Origin: Rhodospirillales bacterium
GTDB lineage: Bacteria > Pseudomonadota > Alphaproteobacteria > Rhodospirillales > UBA2165
Assembly (NCBI GenBank): GCA_022822205.1
Contig: JAJECC010000172.1
Span: 1-64,000, forward strand
Direction: 5' to 3'
Length of the DNA stretch: 64,000 nucleotides
Shown here: positions 37,076 through 45,530 of the stretch, piece after piece
How the letters are laid out: each line of letters begins with the position of its first letter
How positions within the stretch are numbered: the stretch's first letter is position 1
Notes under the pieces: model-generated
What the model was told of the DNA's origin: nothing
The model's input: the letters and a program-made list of their open reading frames with translations, nothing else
Database searches by the model: none
Made by a program: the position numbers and the translations under genes

Positions 37076-37108
37076 GACTAAATTAGTCAGATAATATTGC
37101 AGTTTCAA
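37076..37108 (-). promoter_or_regulatory. Predicted promoter with overlapping palindrome for the small ORF
   Basis: On the minus strand TTGAAA (37103-37108) is separated by 17 bp from TAATTT (37080-37085). A perfect 13-bp palindrome GACTAAATTAGTC (37076-37088) covers the -10 box, a typical position for a repressor site. The start of the small ORF is 45 bp downstream. The surrounding 37040-37218 stretch is unusually AT-rich and holds no other ORF. Confidence 0.5.
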
Positions 37109-37218
37109 GGCGGTGGGCGTGCCGGCAAACGCAAAATTGGGTCAGGCGACGCACAAAAAATGCGTGGCTCACATATTTGATTTCAATATCAATAAGTTAG
37201 GAGAAATTAAGCTTGAAG

Positions 37219-38340
37219 CTATTTGTTCAAGACGGCGGCCAGGACCTCGAGGCAACTGGCGACGTCCGATTTCGGCGCCACGGTGATTCGGATGTAAGTC
37301 TCATAGCCGGGCTCGGGCCAGGCGTGCAGCTGGACCCCGTTTTCAAGCACTTCCGCCGCCAGTTCCCGGGCGTTCCGGTGGGCGTCGGCTGAAACGAAAT
37401 TGCACACGGACGGAAACGGATCCAGGCCTAAATCACGAAGTCCCTCCTCCAGCATCGTCCGCGAGTCGGAGACGTCTTTCAGCATCTTCGCCAAATAGGC
37501 CTCGTCGAGAAGCGCCGCCTCGGCGGCCGCCTGGGCGAGGATCGGAACGTTGAAGGTACAGGTGGTCTTGCGGAGCGCCTGGGCGATATCGCCATCCGAA
37601 CAAAGCGCATATCCGATCCGCATGCCGGCCATGGCGTAGGCCTTCGAGAATGTCCGGATCACGACCCAGGGCCCGCGGCGCTCCTTCAGCGCCTCGACCA
37701 CATCCGGCCCGCCCGCATGAAGGCCGAACTCGTGATAGGCCTCGTCGACACCCAGCAATACGTTCTCCGGCACGTCCTCAACGAAACGGCGCAGGGTCGT
37801 CCCGTCCAGCATCCGGCCGCTCGGGTTGTTCGGAGTCACCAGGAACAGCAGCTTCGTCCGATTGCCGACCGCACCCAGGACGGCGTCCGCGTCCACATGC
37901 CCGTCCGCCTTCATGCCCACATAGGCGCAGTCGGCCTCCGAAGCTTCCACCATGGCCCGGTACCCCCAGAATGTCGGTACGGGCAGGATCATGCCGTCCC
38001 CCGGTGAAATGCTGAGATGAATGGCGCCCTGGATCAGCTCCTCGCTGCCATTGCCCCAGACGATATTCTCCACCGGGACGCCGGTGCGTGCGGTGACGAT
38101 ATCGGAGAGGGCCGGACATTGGGCATCCGGGTAGCGGTTCATCATGGTCAGTTTGTCGCGGACGGCGTCGACCACCTTGGGCGACGGAGGAAACAGGCTT
38201 TCGTTCAGGCCCATGGCCAGGACTTCGCCGGTGTCATATCCCTTGTGCCGAAGAACGCCCTCCGTCGGCGGGTCGAACTTCGGCCCCATTTCCTGAATGG
38301 CGCGGCGAATGTAGGGAACGCCGCCCTGGTCGTTGCTCAT
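37219..38340 (-). CDS. hisC: Histidinol-phosphate aminotransferase family protein
   Basis: 373 residues, fold-type I PLP aminotransferase. Of two adjacent Met codons, the second (38340) has AGAGG six bases upstream. Seen: LNESLFPPSPKVVDAV, the phosphate/PLP segment VWGNGSEELIQ, TPNNPSGRMLDG, DEAYHEFG and the PLP lysine in IRTFSKAYAMAGMRIGYAL. HisC is the best family match, but no other his gene is nearby and the gene sits 22 bp after an aromatic hydroxylase, so an aromatic or other amino-acid substrate is possible. Confidence 0.85.
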   Translation of the reverse strand: MSNDQGGVPYIRRAIQEMGPKFDPPTEGVLRHKGYDTGEVLAMGLNESLFPPSPKVVDAVRDKLTMMNRYPDAQCPALSDIVTARTGVPVENIVWGNGSEELIQGAIHLSISPGDGMILPVPTFWGYRAMVEASEADCAYVGMKADGHVDADAVLGAVGNRTKLLFLVTPNNPSGRMLDGTTLRRFVEDVPENVLLGVDEAYHEFGLHAGGPDVVEALKERRGPWVVIRTFSKAYAMAGMRIGYALCSDGDIAQALRKTTCTFNVPILAQAAAEAALLDEAYLAKMLKDVSDSRTMLEEGLRDLGLDPFPSVCNFVSADAHRNARELAAEVLENGVQLHAWPEPGYETYIRITVAPKSDVASCLEVLAAVLNK

Positions 38341-38362
38341 CATCTGCCTCTGATTGCTGGGG

Positions 38363-39880
38363 CTACTCGCCGGCCTCCCGGAATGCCGCGACGCGCTCGC
38401 CGATCCCGCCGGAGAACCGCTGTTCCATGTCATCCAGCATATGGTGGATACGGTCGATATGCGCGTCCTTGTCGAACATCCGGAAGCGCAGGGACTGGCT
38501 GCGGTTGGGATCGCCGCTGTAGTACTGCTCGTACAGCCGCTGACGGCCGGCAAAGCTCGAGAGCGACGCGTCGTAGGCCAATCGAAATAGCTTGATCCGG
38601 GTCGGCGAGTCGGCGTTGACCGACTGAAAATATTTTTCCACGTCGTCCTTCACTTCACCGGCGAGTTCCGCAATGGACGGTACGCCGACCAGGCCGCCGG
38701 CGCCCAAGGTATTTATGATCTCGCACTGGCGGTTATAAAACTTCCAGAACATGCTCTGCCAAAGCTGGATCGGCGCCAGGCCCGGCGACCAGTTGCCGAA
38801 TGGCGTCTGGAACGATTCCGCCTCGGCCGCCACCCGGCAGGTGCGGGCAAACTCGGCAATGTTGATGGTCTCGGCGAGCAGCAGTTGGACGTTCAGGTGC
38901 TCGTCGATCTTGGTCGAGCGCGCGACCGCCAGCGCCAATGCCATCATGAATTCCGATTTGGCGGCCGCCCGCACCACCGACTGATGCAGTGCATGGGGTC
39001 CGACCCGGGTCTTGCCGTGAATGAGAGTTTCGGCTTCGTCATCCCGATAGATGAACACCCGTTCCCACGGCACCTTCACATCGTCGAAAATGGCAATCCC
39101 GTCGGATTCCTCGTACATGGAAGACAACGGATAATCCATGGGTGAGCCGGAATCCGGATGAGCCATGGAGGGCCGGCAGATGAACCGCAGCCCTTCGGTA
39201 TTGGCCGGGATGGCAAATCCGAATGAATAATCGTCCGATTTGCGCTGTTCGTCGGTCGCCCAGCGGATGGCCGCCGGCATGACGACGATTTCGTTGGCAA
39301 GCGCGCACAACGTCGCCACCATGCGCGCACCCCGGATCGTGATGCCCGCATCATCCTCCGCAACGATCTGGGCGACGATTTCCGATTCCTGCAAGTGCGC
39401 GGGCCGTGACCGGTCAACCTGCGGGTTGACCAGTACGTGCGTCATAACGAGATCGTTTTCGCGAACGTGTTGGTGAAAGTCGCGGACGTTGGCGGCGCCC
39501 TGGAAGGAGTCCCTGTCGAATATTTCGCTTGCCGCCGCCCATGCCGCGACCATGACGTTCTTGTAGTCCGGACTGCGGCCCAGCATGCCGCAGGTCGCAT
39601 CCATCCAAATCTGAATGGCGTCACCGCGCGCGACCACATCGTCCTTCGACAAAGGCGTGATGTGGGTCATGCCGACCTTCTCCCCGCTGCTGGGCGAGGC
39701 ATAGGTCAGCTTATCGGTGAGCCCGGCATCATGCTGCATCTCCAACAGCATCGCCATGGTCTCCGCCGCGCCGGCGAACCGGCGATCGTTGACGACGTCG
39801 GTGACTTGATCCCCGTCGATACAGATGGTTCGGCCATCGTCGAGGGACCGCAGGTATTCCCGGCCGGTGCGGATAGGCAT
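38363..39880 (-). CDS. Flavin-dependent aromatic hydroxylase, HpaB family
   Basis: 505 residues, normal for the oxygenase component of 4-hydroxyphenylacetate 3-monooxygenase (reduced-flavin two-component enzymes). Seen: REYLRSLDDGRTICIDGD, CGMLGRSPDYKNVMVAA and DDVKVPWERVFIYRD. The Fe-S cysteine set of the related 4-hydroxybutyryl-CoA dehydratases is not present. No HpaC reductase is adjacent. It is divergent from a MarR regulator and probably co-transcribed with the aminotransferase downstream. The actual phenol substrate is unknown. Confidence 0.88.
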   Translation of the reverse strand: MPIRTGREYLRSLDDGRTICIDGDQVTDVVNDRRFAGAAETMAMLLEMQHDAGLTDKLTYASPSSGEKVGMTHITPLSKDDVVARGDAIQIWMDATCGMLGRSPDYKNVMVAAWAAASEIFDRDSFQGAANVRDFHQHVRENDLVMTHVLVNPQVDRSRPAHLQESEIVAQIVAEDDAGITIRGARMVATLCALANEIVVMPAAIRWATDEQRKSDDYSFGFAIPANTEGLRFICRPSMAHPDSGSPMDYPLSSMYEESDGIAIFDDVKVPWERVFIYRDDEAETLIHGKTRVGPHALHQSVVRAAAKSEFMMALALAVARSTKIDEHLNVQLLLAETINIAEFARTCRVAAEAESFQTPFGNWSPGLAPIQLWQSMFWKFYNRQCEIINTLGAGGLVGVPSIAELAGEVKDDVEKYFQSVNADSPTRIKLFRLAYDASLSSFAGRQRLYEQYYSGDPNRSQSLRFRMFDKDAHIDRIHHMLDDMEQRFSGGIGERVAAFREAGE

Positions 39881-39908
39881 CCAAGCCTCCCAAGCAATTC
39901 AGAAACAG

Positions 39909-39920
39909 GACCTTAAGGTC
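39909..39920. promoter_or_regulatory. Palindrome between hpaB-like and marR-like genes
   Basis: GACCTTAAGGTC is a perfect 12-bp palindrome, 28 bp upstream of the hydroxylase start and 123 bp upstream of the MarR start. The position fits control of the hydroxylase by the divergent MarR protein. Confidence 0.4.
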
Positions 39921-40042
39921 TCAGGCGCGCGGCTTCAAATATTCTGCACGGTCTGTCCGAAGGCCGAGGTTCGGCAAGTGATTGCGTTGCCGGGGCGCCA
40001 GCCGATATCCTGTGATCAAAGGAGCGCGGATCAACTTCCACC

Positions 40043-40582
40043 ATGACAAACGACGCGCATGAAACAGGGGGGCTCCTGCCTGACGGGCTCCTGCCTGACG
40101 GGCTCCTCCGCGACGGACCCGACGGGCCCGATACGAGCGGTTTCGGGCTGCTCGACCTGTTTACCGCGCGCTATGACGTTCTGGCCCGGCTCCTCGACAG
40201 GGAATCCAAGCAGCTGCTGGATACGGAATTCGGTATCTCTCTCGTCGAATGGCGGATATTGTCCGCGCTTTCGGTGAAGGGCGGTATGACCATAGGCGAC
40301 CTCGCCAGGATGAGCGGTTTTGACAAATCTCAGATCAGCCGTGCCGCGACGCTTCTGGAGAACGCGGGCAGCATCGGCCGGGTTGACAGTCCATTCGACG
40401 GCCGGAGCGCCATCATCGGCCTCACCGATGACGGACGTGATCGGTATGACCGAATGATACCGGTGGTTCGCGAGCGAAACCGGCGCCTGCTGTCACTGTT
40501 CACACCCGCGGAGCGGGAGCAGGCCTACCGAATGATCGACACCCTCACCACCTACCTTCGTGGCAGAATGGACCGTCCCTAG
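40043..40582 (+). CDS. MarR-family transcriptional regulator
   Basis: 179 residues. After an odd Gly/Leu/Asp-rich N-terminal stretch with three GLLPDG-like units comes the winged-helix DNA-binding domain (LVEWRILSALSVKGGMTIGDLARMSGFDKSQISRAATLLENAG, wing VDSPFDGRSAIIGLTDDGRD). It is divergent from the HpaB-like gene and followed after 32 bp by the isocitrate-lyase-family gene. It probably responds to a small aromatic or organic acid; the effector is unknown. Confidence 0.9.
   Translation: MTNDAHETGGLLPDGLLPDGLLRDGPDGPDTSGFGLLDLFTARYDVLARLLDRESKQLLDTEFGISLVEWRILSALSVKGGMTIGDLARMSGFDKSQISRAATLLENAGSIGRVDSPFDGRSAIIGLTDDGRDRYDRMIPVVRERNRRLLSLFTPAEREQAYRMIDTLTTYLRGRMDRP
40070..40114 (+). repeat. 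15-bp tandem repeat inside the MarR gene
   Basis: Two exact copies of GGGCTCCTGCCTGAC and a third diverged copy (GGGCTCCTCCGCGAC) encode repeated GLLPD/GLLRD in the N-terminal region. Replication slippage would change length by five residues per step. Confidence 0.8.
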
Positions 40583-40614
40583 GACCGCCCAAATCCCAAG
40601 ACAAGGAACGCCTC

Positions 40615-41478
40615 ATGGACTGGACCGACCGGCGGCAGCGCTTCAGGGAAATACTTGCCGGCGACAAATGCGTGCACCCGGGATCCGTATACGACCCCAT
40701 CTCCGCGCGGATCGCCGAAGATCTGGGGTTCGAGATCGGAATGTTCGCGGGTTCGATCGCCTCGATGACCGTGCTCGGCGCGCCCGATCTCCTCGTCCTG
40801 ACGTTGAGCGAATTCTCGGATCAGTGCCTGCGGATCAATCGGGCCGGAAACCTGCCGCTGATGGTCGACGCGGATCACGGCTACGGCAATGCGCTCAACG
40901 TGCGGCGGACGGTCGAGGAACTGGAAACCGCCGGGATCGCCGGCATGAGCCTGGAAGATACCGATCTCCCCACTCCATTCGGCACCGCCGGCAAGCCGCA
41001 AATGATTTCGCTGGAGGAAGGGGTCGGCAAGATGAAGGCGGCGCTCGGCGCACGCCAGGACCCGTTGCTGTCGATCGCCGGACGGACCAGCGCCTGCGCC
41101 ATCACCGACGCCGAGGACGCCGCAGTTCGCGCCCGCGCTTACCAGGAGGCCGGCGTGGACGCGGTATTTCTTGCCGGACTAGCCAGCCGCGGGGAACTGG
41201 ACGTGGTCTCGGACAAAGTGGACATACCCCTGATCCTCGGCAGCACACCGCCGGACATGGCCGATCTCGATTACCTGGGCTCCAAAGGGGTGCGCATTGC
41301 CTTACAGGGTCACCTGCCGTTCTCGATGGCCATGAAAGCCGTTCATGACACGCTGAAGGCCCTTCGCGACGGCGCAAAACCCGCAGACATCGAGGGAAAG
41401 CCCGACCCCGAGATGCTGAAGAGGTTTACCCGCGACGATCTGTATCGGAGTTGGATCAAGGACTTTCTGGAGGGTTAG
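40615..41478 (+). CDS. Isocitrate lyase/PEP mutase family enzyme, oxaloacetate-decarboxylase-like
   Basis: 287 residues, alpha/beta barrel of the PEP mutase/isocitrate lyase superfamily. Seen: HPGSVYDPISARIAEDLGFEIGMFAGSIASM, metal site MVDADHGYGNALNVRRTVEELETAG and SLEDTDLP. The isocitrate lyase active-site KKCGH motif is absent. The N-terminal region and length match the PA4872 oxaloacetate decarboxylase group of Pseudomonas. It is followed by a TRAP transporter on the same strand after 139 bp, suggesting dicarboxylate or related 2-oxoacid use. Confidence 0.85.
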   Translation: MDWTDRRQRFREILAGDKCVHPGSVYDPISARIAEDLGFEIGMFAGSIASMTVLGAPDLLVLTLSEFSDQCLRINRAGNLPLMVDADHGYGNALNVRRTVEELETAGIAGMSLEDTDLPTPFGTAGKPQMISLEEGVGKMKAALGARQDPLLSIAGRTSACAITDAEDAAVRARAYQEAGVDAVFLAGLASRGELDVVSDKVDIPLILGSTPPDMADLDYLGSKGVRIALQGHLPFSMAMKAVHDTLKALRDGAKPADIEGKPDPEMLKRFTRDDLYRSWIKDFLEG

Positions 41479-41484
41479 TGACGG

Positions 41485-41505
41485 GTCTCACAGAAACGTT
41501 GAGAC
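41485..41505. other. Hairpin after the PEP-mutase-family gene
   Basis: GTCTCA and TGAGAC pair over a 9-nt loop six bases after the stop codon. There is no T-tract, so a weak or Rho-assisted end is all that can be said. Confidence 0.3.
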
Positions 41506-41580
41506 TCCCCGGCTGGCAATAACATACAATGCCCATCCTCGGATTGACGCCAATCGGCGCCGCCCCGTCCAATAAAAGGA

Positions 41581-41595
41581 AAACCATACTGGTTT
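41581..41595. promoter_or_regulatory. Small dyad before the TRAP operon
   Basis: AAACCA TAC TGGTTT is a perfect 6-bp dyad with 3-bp spacer, ending 22 bp before the dctP-like ATG, so it would lie in the leader or at the promoter. Confidence 0.35.
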
Positions 41596-41617
41596 CATAA
41601 ATTTTGGGAGTTTCACG

Positions 41618-42637
41618 ATGTCTTCAATTAACCGCACGGTCGCTTTGACCGCGCTGGCCGGTGTCGCCGCCGGTACGTTTTTCGTTTCAAGCCCCGCTCA
41701 GTCGGCCGAGTTGCTGATCAACAACTACCTGCCGCCAAAGCATCCGTTCCAGACCGGCATTACGGTCCCGTGGATGAAGGATGTTGTGGCCGCGACAAAT
41801 GGCTCGGTTACGCCCAAACTGTCCGCCGCCGCGGTGGGTCCGCCTCCGAAGAACTGGCAGACCGTGTCAAAAGGCGTCGCCGATGTTGTCATCCTGGCAA
41901 ATATTTTCCAGACCAAGCGCATTGTCGGGCCCCAGATTTCGCAGCTGCCGCTTAATTCGCCGGGCGCCGTCAAAACATCGATCGCGCTTTGGAAGACGCA
42001 CGAGAAATATTTCGCCAAGGCCAACGAATATAAAGGCAACCACTTGGTCGGAAGCTTCCTCCTGGCGCCGAATGTGATTCATAGCCGGGGCAAGCCGATT
42101 GTCACCGTCGCCGACCTGAAGGGCTTCAAGCTGCGGTCGGCTCCGGGAATCACCACCAACATTCTCAAGGAACTTGGAGCGGTACCCGTTGCCTCCGGCC
42201 CGGCGAAGATATTCAGCCTCGTCTCCAAGGGCGTTGTTGATGGCGCGGCGGTCCCGGGTCACGGCCTTCGCGCCTTCCGAATCCTTTCCTACATCAAAGC
42301 AACGACGATCATTCCGGGCGGCCTGACCAACACGTCCTTCTCCATGCTCATCAACGGCAAGAAGTGGGACGGCCTCACGAAGCAGCAGCAAGACCAAATC
42401 ATGAGCGTCTCGGGGCTCAAACTTTCCGAGCGCACCCTGGCCGGTCAAAAGGCCGCCGATTCCGGCATCGCAGCGGTCAAGAAACAGGGCGGCCAAGTCG
42501 TCCAAGCCGGTCCGGGACTGATGGAGGCAATCAGGAAGCTGGGACAAAAAGCCGAAGCAGACTGGTTGAAGGCCGCCGAAGCCAGGGGGATCGACGCCAA
42601 GGCTTCGATGGCGTTTTTCAAGGAACAGCTGAAGTAG
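41618..42637 (+). CDS. TRAP transporter solute-binding protein (DctP type)
   Basis: 339 residues with signal peptide (INRTVALTALAGVAAGTFFVSSPAQSAE). The mature part has NNYLPPKHPFQTGITVPWMKDV, and DLKGFKLRSAPGITTNILKELGAVPV containing the Arg that in this family binds the substrate carboxylate. It captures an organic acid in the periplasm for the DctQM permease encoded next. GGGAG precedes the ATG. The nearby decarboxylase-like enzyme hints at a dicarboxylate or oxoacid. Confidence 0.93.
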   Translation: MSSINRTVALTALAGVAAGTFFVSSPAQSAELLINNYLPPKHPFQTGITVPWMKDVVAATNGSVTPKLSAAAVGPPPKNWQTVSKGVADVVILANIFQTKRIVGPQISQLPLNSPGAVKTSIALWKTHEKYFAKANEYKGNHLVGSFLLAPNVIHSRGKPIVTVADLKGFKLRSAPGITTNILKELGAVPVASGPAKIFSLVSKGVVDGAAVPGHGLRAFRILSYIKATTIIPGGLTNTSFSMLINGKKWDGLTKQQQDQIMSVSGLKLSERTLAGQKAADSGIAAVKKQGGQVVQAGPGLMEAIRKLGQKAEADWLKAAEARGIDAKASMAFFKEQLK

Positions 42638-42658
42638 TTCTCCCGCTCCCGGACTACC

Positions 42659-43291
42659 ATGGCCGAAGGTGACAAGACGGGCGTCGTCGACCCTAGCGGC
42701 GGCGGCGCCCAATCCACAAATCCGCTCGATCGGGCGCTCGCCGACGACTATTCGGTGCCGGCGGACGCCGCTGGGGCCCTGGCGGCACCCGTCAGGCTTC
42801 TGACGGTGCTTGCCGCCTTCTTTATGTTTTTTGTGGCCGGCCTGACGGTCGTCGATGTCACCGGGCGTTATGTGTTCAACTCACCGGTTCACGGCGGAGT
42901 GGAATTGATCGAGTTTGCCCTCGGTCTGCTCATATTTTCCGCCCTGCCCCTCGTCACCGTCAAACGCGCGCACATCGTCGTCGAGCTTTTCGACGGATTT
43001 ATGAGCAAGCAATTCAAGCTATTTCGGGAAATCATCGTCCTGTTCATCAGCGCCGGGATGATCGCATTCATCACGGAGCGGATGTGGAGAACCGGCCTTG
43101 AGATGCAGGAATTCGACGATATCTCCCTGACCCTCGAACTGCCGACCGCGCCGGTGCTGTTCGCGCTTACCTTCCTGAGCGCCGTGAGCGTAATCATCCA
43201 ACTCTATATGCTCTGGAAATACGTGACCGTCGATTTCCGCGCGGGAGTCGCACCGGGATTCGGCCACGACAAGGACGAGGGCGCCTCCTAG
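42659..43291 (+). CDS. TRAP transporter small permease (DctQ type)
   Basis: 210 residues with four hydrophobic helices after a 35-residue hydrophilic N-terminus. FMFFVAGLTVVDVTGRYVFNSPVHGGVELIEFALGLLIFSALP is the family core. It bridges the binding protein and large permease. It starts 21 bp after the dctP-like stop and its stop abuts the start of the large permease gene. Confidence 0.92.
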   Translation: MAEGDKTGVVDPSGGGAQSTNPLDRALADDYSVPADAAGALAAPVRLLTVLAAFFMFFVAGLTVVDVTGRYVFNSPVHGGVELIEFALGLLIFSALPLVTVKRAHIVVELFDGFMSKQFKLFREIIVLFISAGMIAFITERMWRTGLEMQEFDDISLTLELPTAPVLFALTFLSAVSVIIQLYMLWKYVTVDFRAGVAPGFGHDKDEGAS

Positions 43292-44590
43292 ATGGTCATC
43301 TCGCTAATCGGGTTTGCCGTCCTGCTGGGGATCGCCTTCTTCGGTCTGCCGCTCGGATTTTCCATGATGCTGGTGGGCTTTGTCGGCTTCGCCTTCATTC
43401 GCGGCATGGGGCCGGCGTTGGAAACGGTCAGCCAGCAAATTCTGGGATTGGCGCTGAACGCCAATTTCGTCGTCCTGCCCCTGTTCGTCCTGATGGGCGT
43501 ATTCGTTTTCCGGGCCGCCCTGGCGGAGGATATCTACGAGGCCGCCAATGCCTGGCTCGGCAACAAGCGCGGCGGCCTCGCGATGGCCACGGTCGCCGCC
43601 TGCGGCGGCTTTGCGGCCATTTCGGGATCGTCGGTTGCAACCGCCGCGACCATGGCCAGGGTTTCAATCCCGCCCATGCGGCGGTTCAAATACAACAACG
43701 GTTTCGCCGCCGGCACCGTTGCGGCCGGCGGCACCATGGGAATTCTGATACCCCCGTCCGCCGCCCTCATCGTCTACGGCATCTTGACCGAGACCAGCAT
43801 CGGGGATCTGTTCATCGCCGGTATCGTTCCGGGCCTCATCACCGTGGCGCTCTACCTCGCGGTCATTTGGGGCGTGGCATTCCTTATGCCGAATTTGGCG
43901 CCGCGTGCCGACAAGGCGACCTGGGCGCACCGCTGGCACACGCTTTCAAAAGTCTGGGCGGTCCTCGTCCTGTTCCTCGTCATCATCGGCGGCATCACCT
44001 TCGGGGTATTCACGCCAACCGAAGGCGGCGGCATCGGCGCCGCCGGCGCGCTGCTGTTCGCCATCGCCCGCAAGCGAATGAACCTCCGGGTGTTTTTCTA
44101 CGCGCTCGTGGAAGCGGCCGAAACCTCGGCCATGGTATTCACCATCGCCTTCGGCGCGCTCATTCTGAACAATTTCGTGAATGTCGCCGGCATGCCGGAC
44201 GCCATCGTCGATTTCATCAAGACCCTGGAGATCGAGCCGATCACCGTCATCCTCGTGGTGCTGCTGATCTACATTCTGCTGGGTACGATCATCGAAGGGC
44301 TGGCGATGATTTTCCTCACCGTGCCCATATTCGTCCCGCTTGTCGATGCCTTGGGCTTTGATTTGATCTGGTTCGGCATCGTCATGGTCATGGTCGTCGA
44401 AATCAGCTTGATCACGCCGCCCATCGGCCTCAACGTCTTTGTCATCAAGACGATAATGCCCGACGTCCCGCTCTCCAGCATGTTCAAGGGGATTGCACCG
44501 TTTTTCGCCGCCGACATCATCCGTTTGATGTTGGTGGTATTCATTGCGGACCTGGCACTTTGGCTGCCGAGGTATGTCGCGCAGTTCTGA
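43292..44590 (+). CDS. TRAP transporter large permease (DctM type)
   Basis: 432 residues, about 12 helices. Typical segments: NFVVLPLFVLMGVFVFRAALAEDIYEAANAWLG, GGFAAISGSSVATAATMARVSIPPM, GGTMGILIPPSAALIVYGILTE and EISLITPPIGLNVFVIK. It is the Na+-coupled channel-forming subunit. Its ATG follows the DctQ stop directly, consistent with coupled translation. Confidence 0.95.
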   Translation: MVISLIGFAVLLGIAFFGLPLGFSMMLVGFVGFAFIRGMGPALETVSQQILGLALNANFVVLPLFVLMGVFVFRAALAEDIYEAANAWLGNKRGGLAMATVAACGGFAAISGSSVATAATMARVSIPPMRRFKYNNGFAAGTVAAGGTMGILIPPSAALIVYGILTETSIGDLFIAGIVPGLITVALYLAVIWGVAFLMPNLAPRADKATWAHRWHTLSKVWAVLVLFLVIIGGITFGVFTPTEGGGIGAAGALLFAIARKRMNLRVFFYALVEAAETSAMVFTIAFGALILNNFVNVAGMPDAIVDFIKTLEIEPITVILVVLLIYILLGTIIEGLAMIFLTVPIFVPLVDALGFDLIWFGIVMVMVVEISLITPPIGLNVFVIKTIMPDVPLSSMFKGIAPFFAADIIRLMLVVFIADLALWLPRYVAQF

Positions 44591-44639
44591 CCGGAATAGC
44601 CGCGCATCCAGGTCGCAAAATCGAGGGTATAATACCGTT

Positions 44640-45485
44640 ATGGCATCGAAGCCCATCATCGCGGTTTTTTTGATCCTTGTCCTCGCCGGCTGCTCCAGCC
44701 TGCGGCTGGCCTATTTCGGCCTCGACGTGGCCGCACGGAACCAGGTGGCGTTCTATTTGGACCTGGAAGACGAAGACGAGCGCCTGTTCGCCGATGCGGC
44801 GATGGATCGCGTGCTCGATTGGCACCAACTGGAAATGCTTCCCCGCTACGCCGCGTTTCTCCGTGAGCAGGCCGGTGTTTTGGAAGCCGGAGATGTAAGC
44901 CGTGAACAGGTAATGGCCGCCATGCGGCAAATCCGCGCGCTCTATGAGGAGACCGTAAGGGGTGCAACCGCCGAGGGCGCCTTGGTGCTGAAGCGCCATG
45001 CAAGCGAACCCCGCCGAGGATACCTGAAGGCCCGTTTCGACGAAAAGAACACGGAGCGCGAAGAGAGATTGGCCGAACCGATGGCGGAGCGGATCGAAAG
45101 ACGCGCCGACCGGCAGATCAGGAATATCGAACGGTTTCTGGGCGAGCTTTCCGGCGGGCAGCGGGATCATGTCCGCGCCTATGCCTCGGCGACAGCCAGC
45201 GGCTCGTCCGTTTGGCTGAGCGCCCGAAAATCTCGGCAAAAGGCGTTTTTGGCCTACCTGGCCACCGATCCGAAGATCGACGGCCTGAAGCGGTATCTGG
45301 ACAAGATTCTGTTGGCCCCGGACGAAAACATGGCGCCCGGCTATCGCCAGTTCATCGCCGGGCGAACCGAACGGTTTGGCCGGTTGATGTTCGATATCAT
45401 TACGTCACTCACCGAAGATCAGCGCGAAACCGCCGTCAACCGTCTCCGGGGTTATGCCGACGAGTTGCTGGCGATTTCCAGCTAG
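44640..45485 (+). CDS. Lipoprotein of the DUF6279 type
   Basis: 281 residues. The start at MASKPIIAVFLILVLAGCSSLRLAYFGLD gives a lipoprotein signal with LAGC lipobox; the upstream in-frame extension reads through the end of dctM and is not credible. The rest is helical and charged (DRQIRNIERFLGELSGGQRDHV), resembling DUF6279 lipoproteins whose role is unknown. Its stop codon is inside a palindromic repeat. It follows the TRAP large permease by 49 bp. Confidence 0.82.
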   Translation: MASKPIIAVFLILVLAGCSSLRLAYFGLDVAARNQVAFYLDLEDEDERLFADAAMDRVLDWHQLEMLPRYAAFLREQAGVLEAGDVSREQVMAAMRQIRALYEETVRGATAEGALVLKRHASEPRRGYLKARFDEKNTEREERLAEPMAERIERRADRQIRNIERFLGELSGGQRDHVRAYASATASGSSVWLSARKSRQKAFLAYLATDPKIDGLKRYLDKILLAPDENMAPGYRQFIAGRTERFGRLMFDIITSLTEDQRETAVNRLRGYADELLAISS

Positions 45486-45530
45486 AGCAGTTTCCGACCA
45501 AATTGAACCATTTGACCGGAAACCGCTCTA
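45483..45530. repeat. Palindromic intergenic repeat carrying both convergent stop codons
   Basis: Left arm TAGAGCAGTTTCCG and right arm CGGAAACCGCTCTA are inverted with one mismatch; pairing extends partly further inward (CAAAT/ATTTG). The first three bases are the TAG stop of the lipoprotein gene and the last three are the TAG stop of the AbrB-type gene on the other strand. It can form a hairpin in RNA from both strands and so may act as a bidirectional terminator. A degenerate relative is at 29753-29789. Confidence 0.85.

Noticed and set aside
38363-39880. 4-hydroxybutyryl-CoA dehydratase assignment for the HpaB-type gene
   Set aside because: Same superfamily, but the cysteine/histidine ligands of the dehydratase iron-sulfur cluster are not present.
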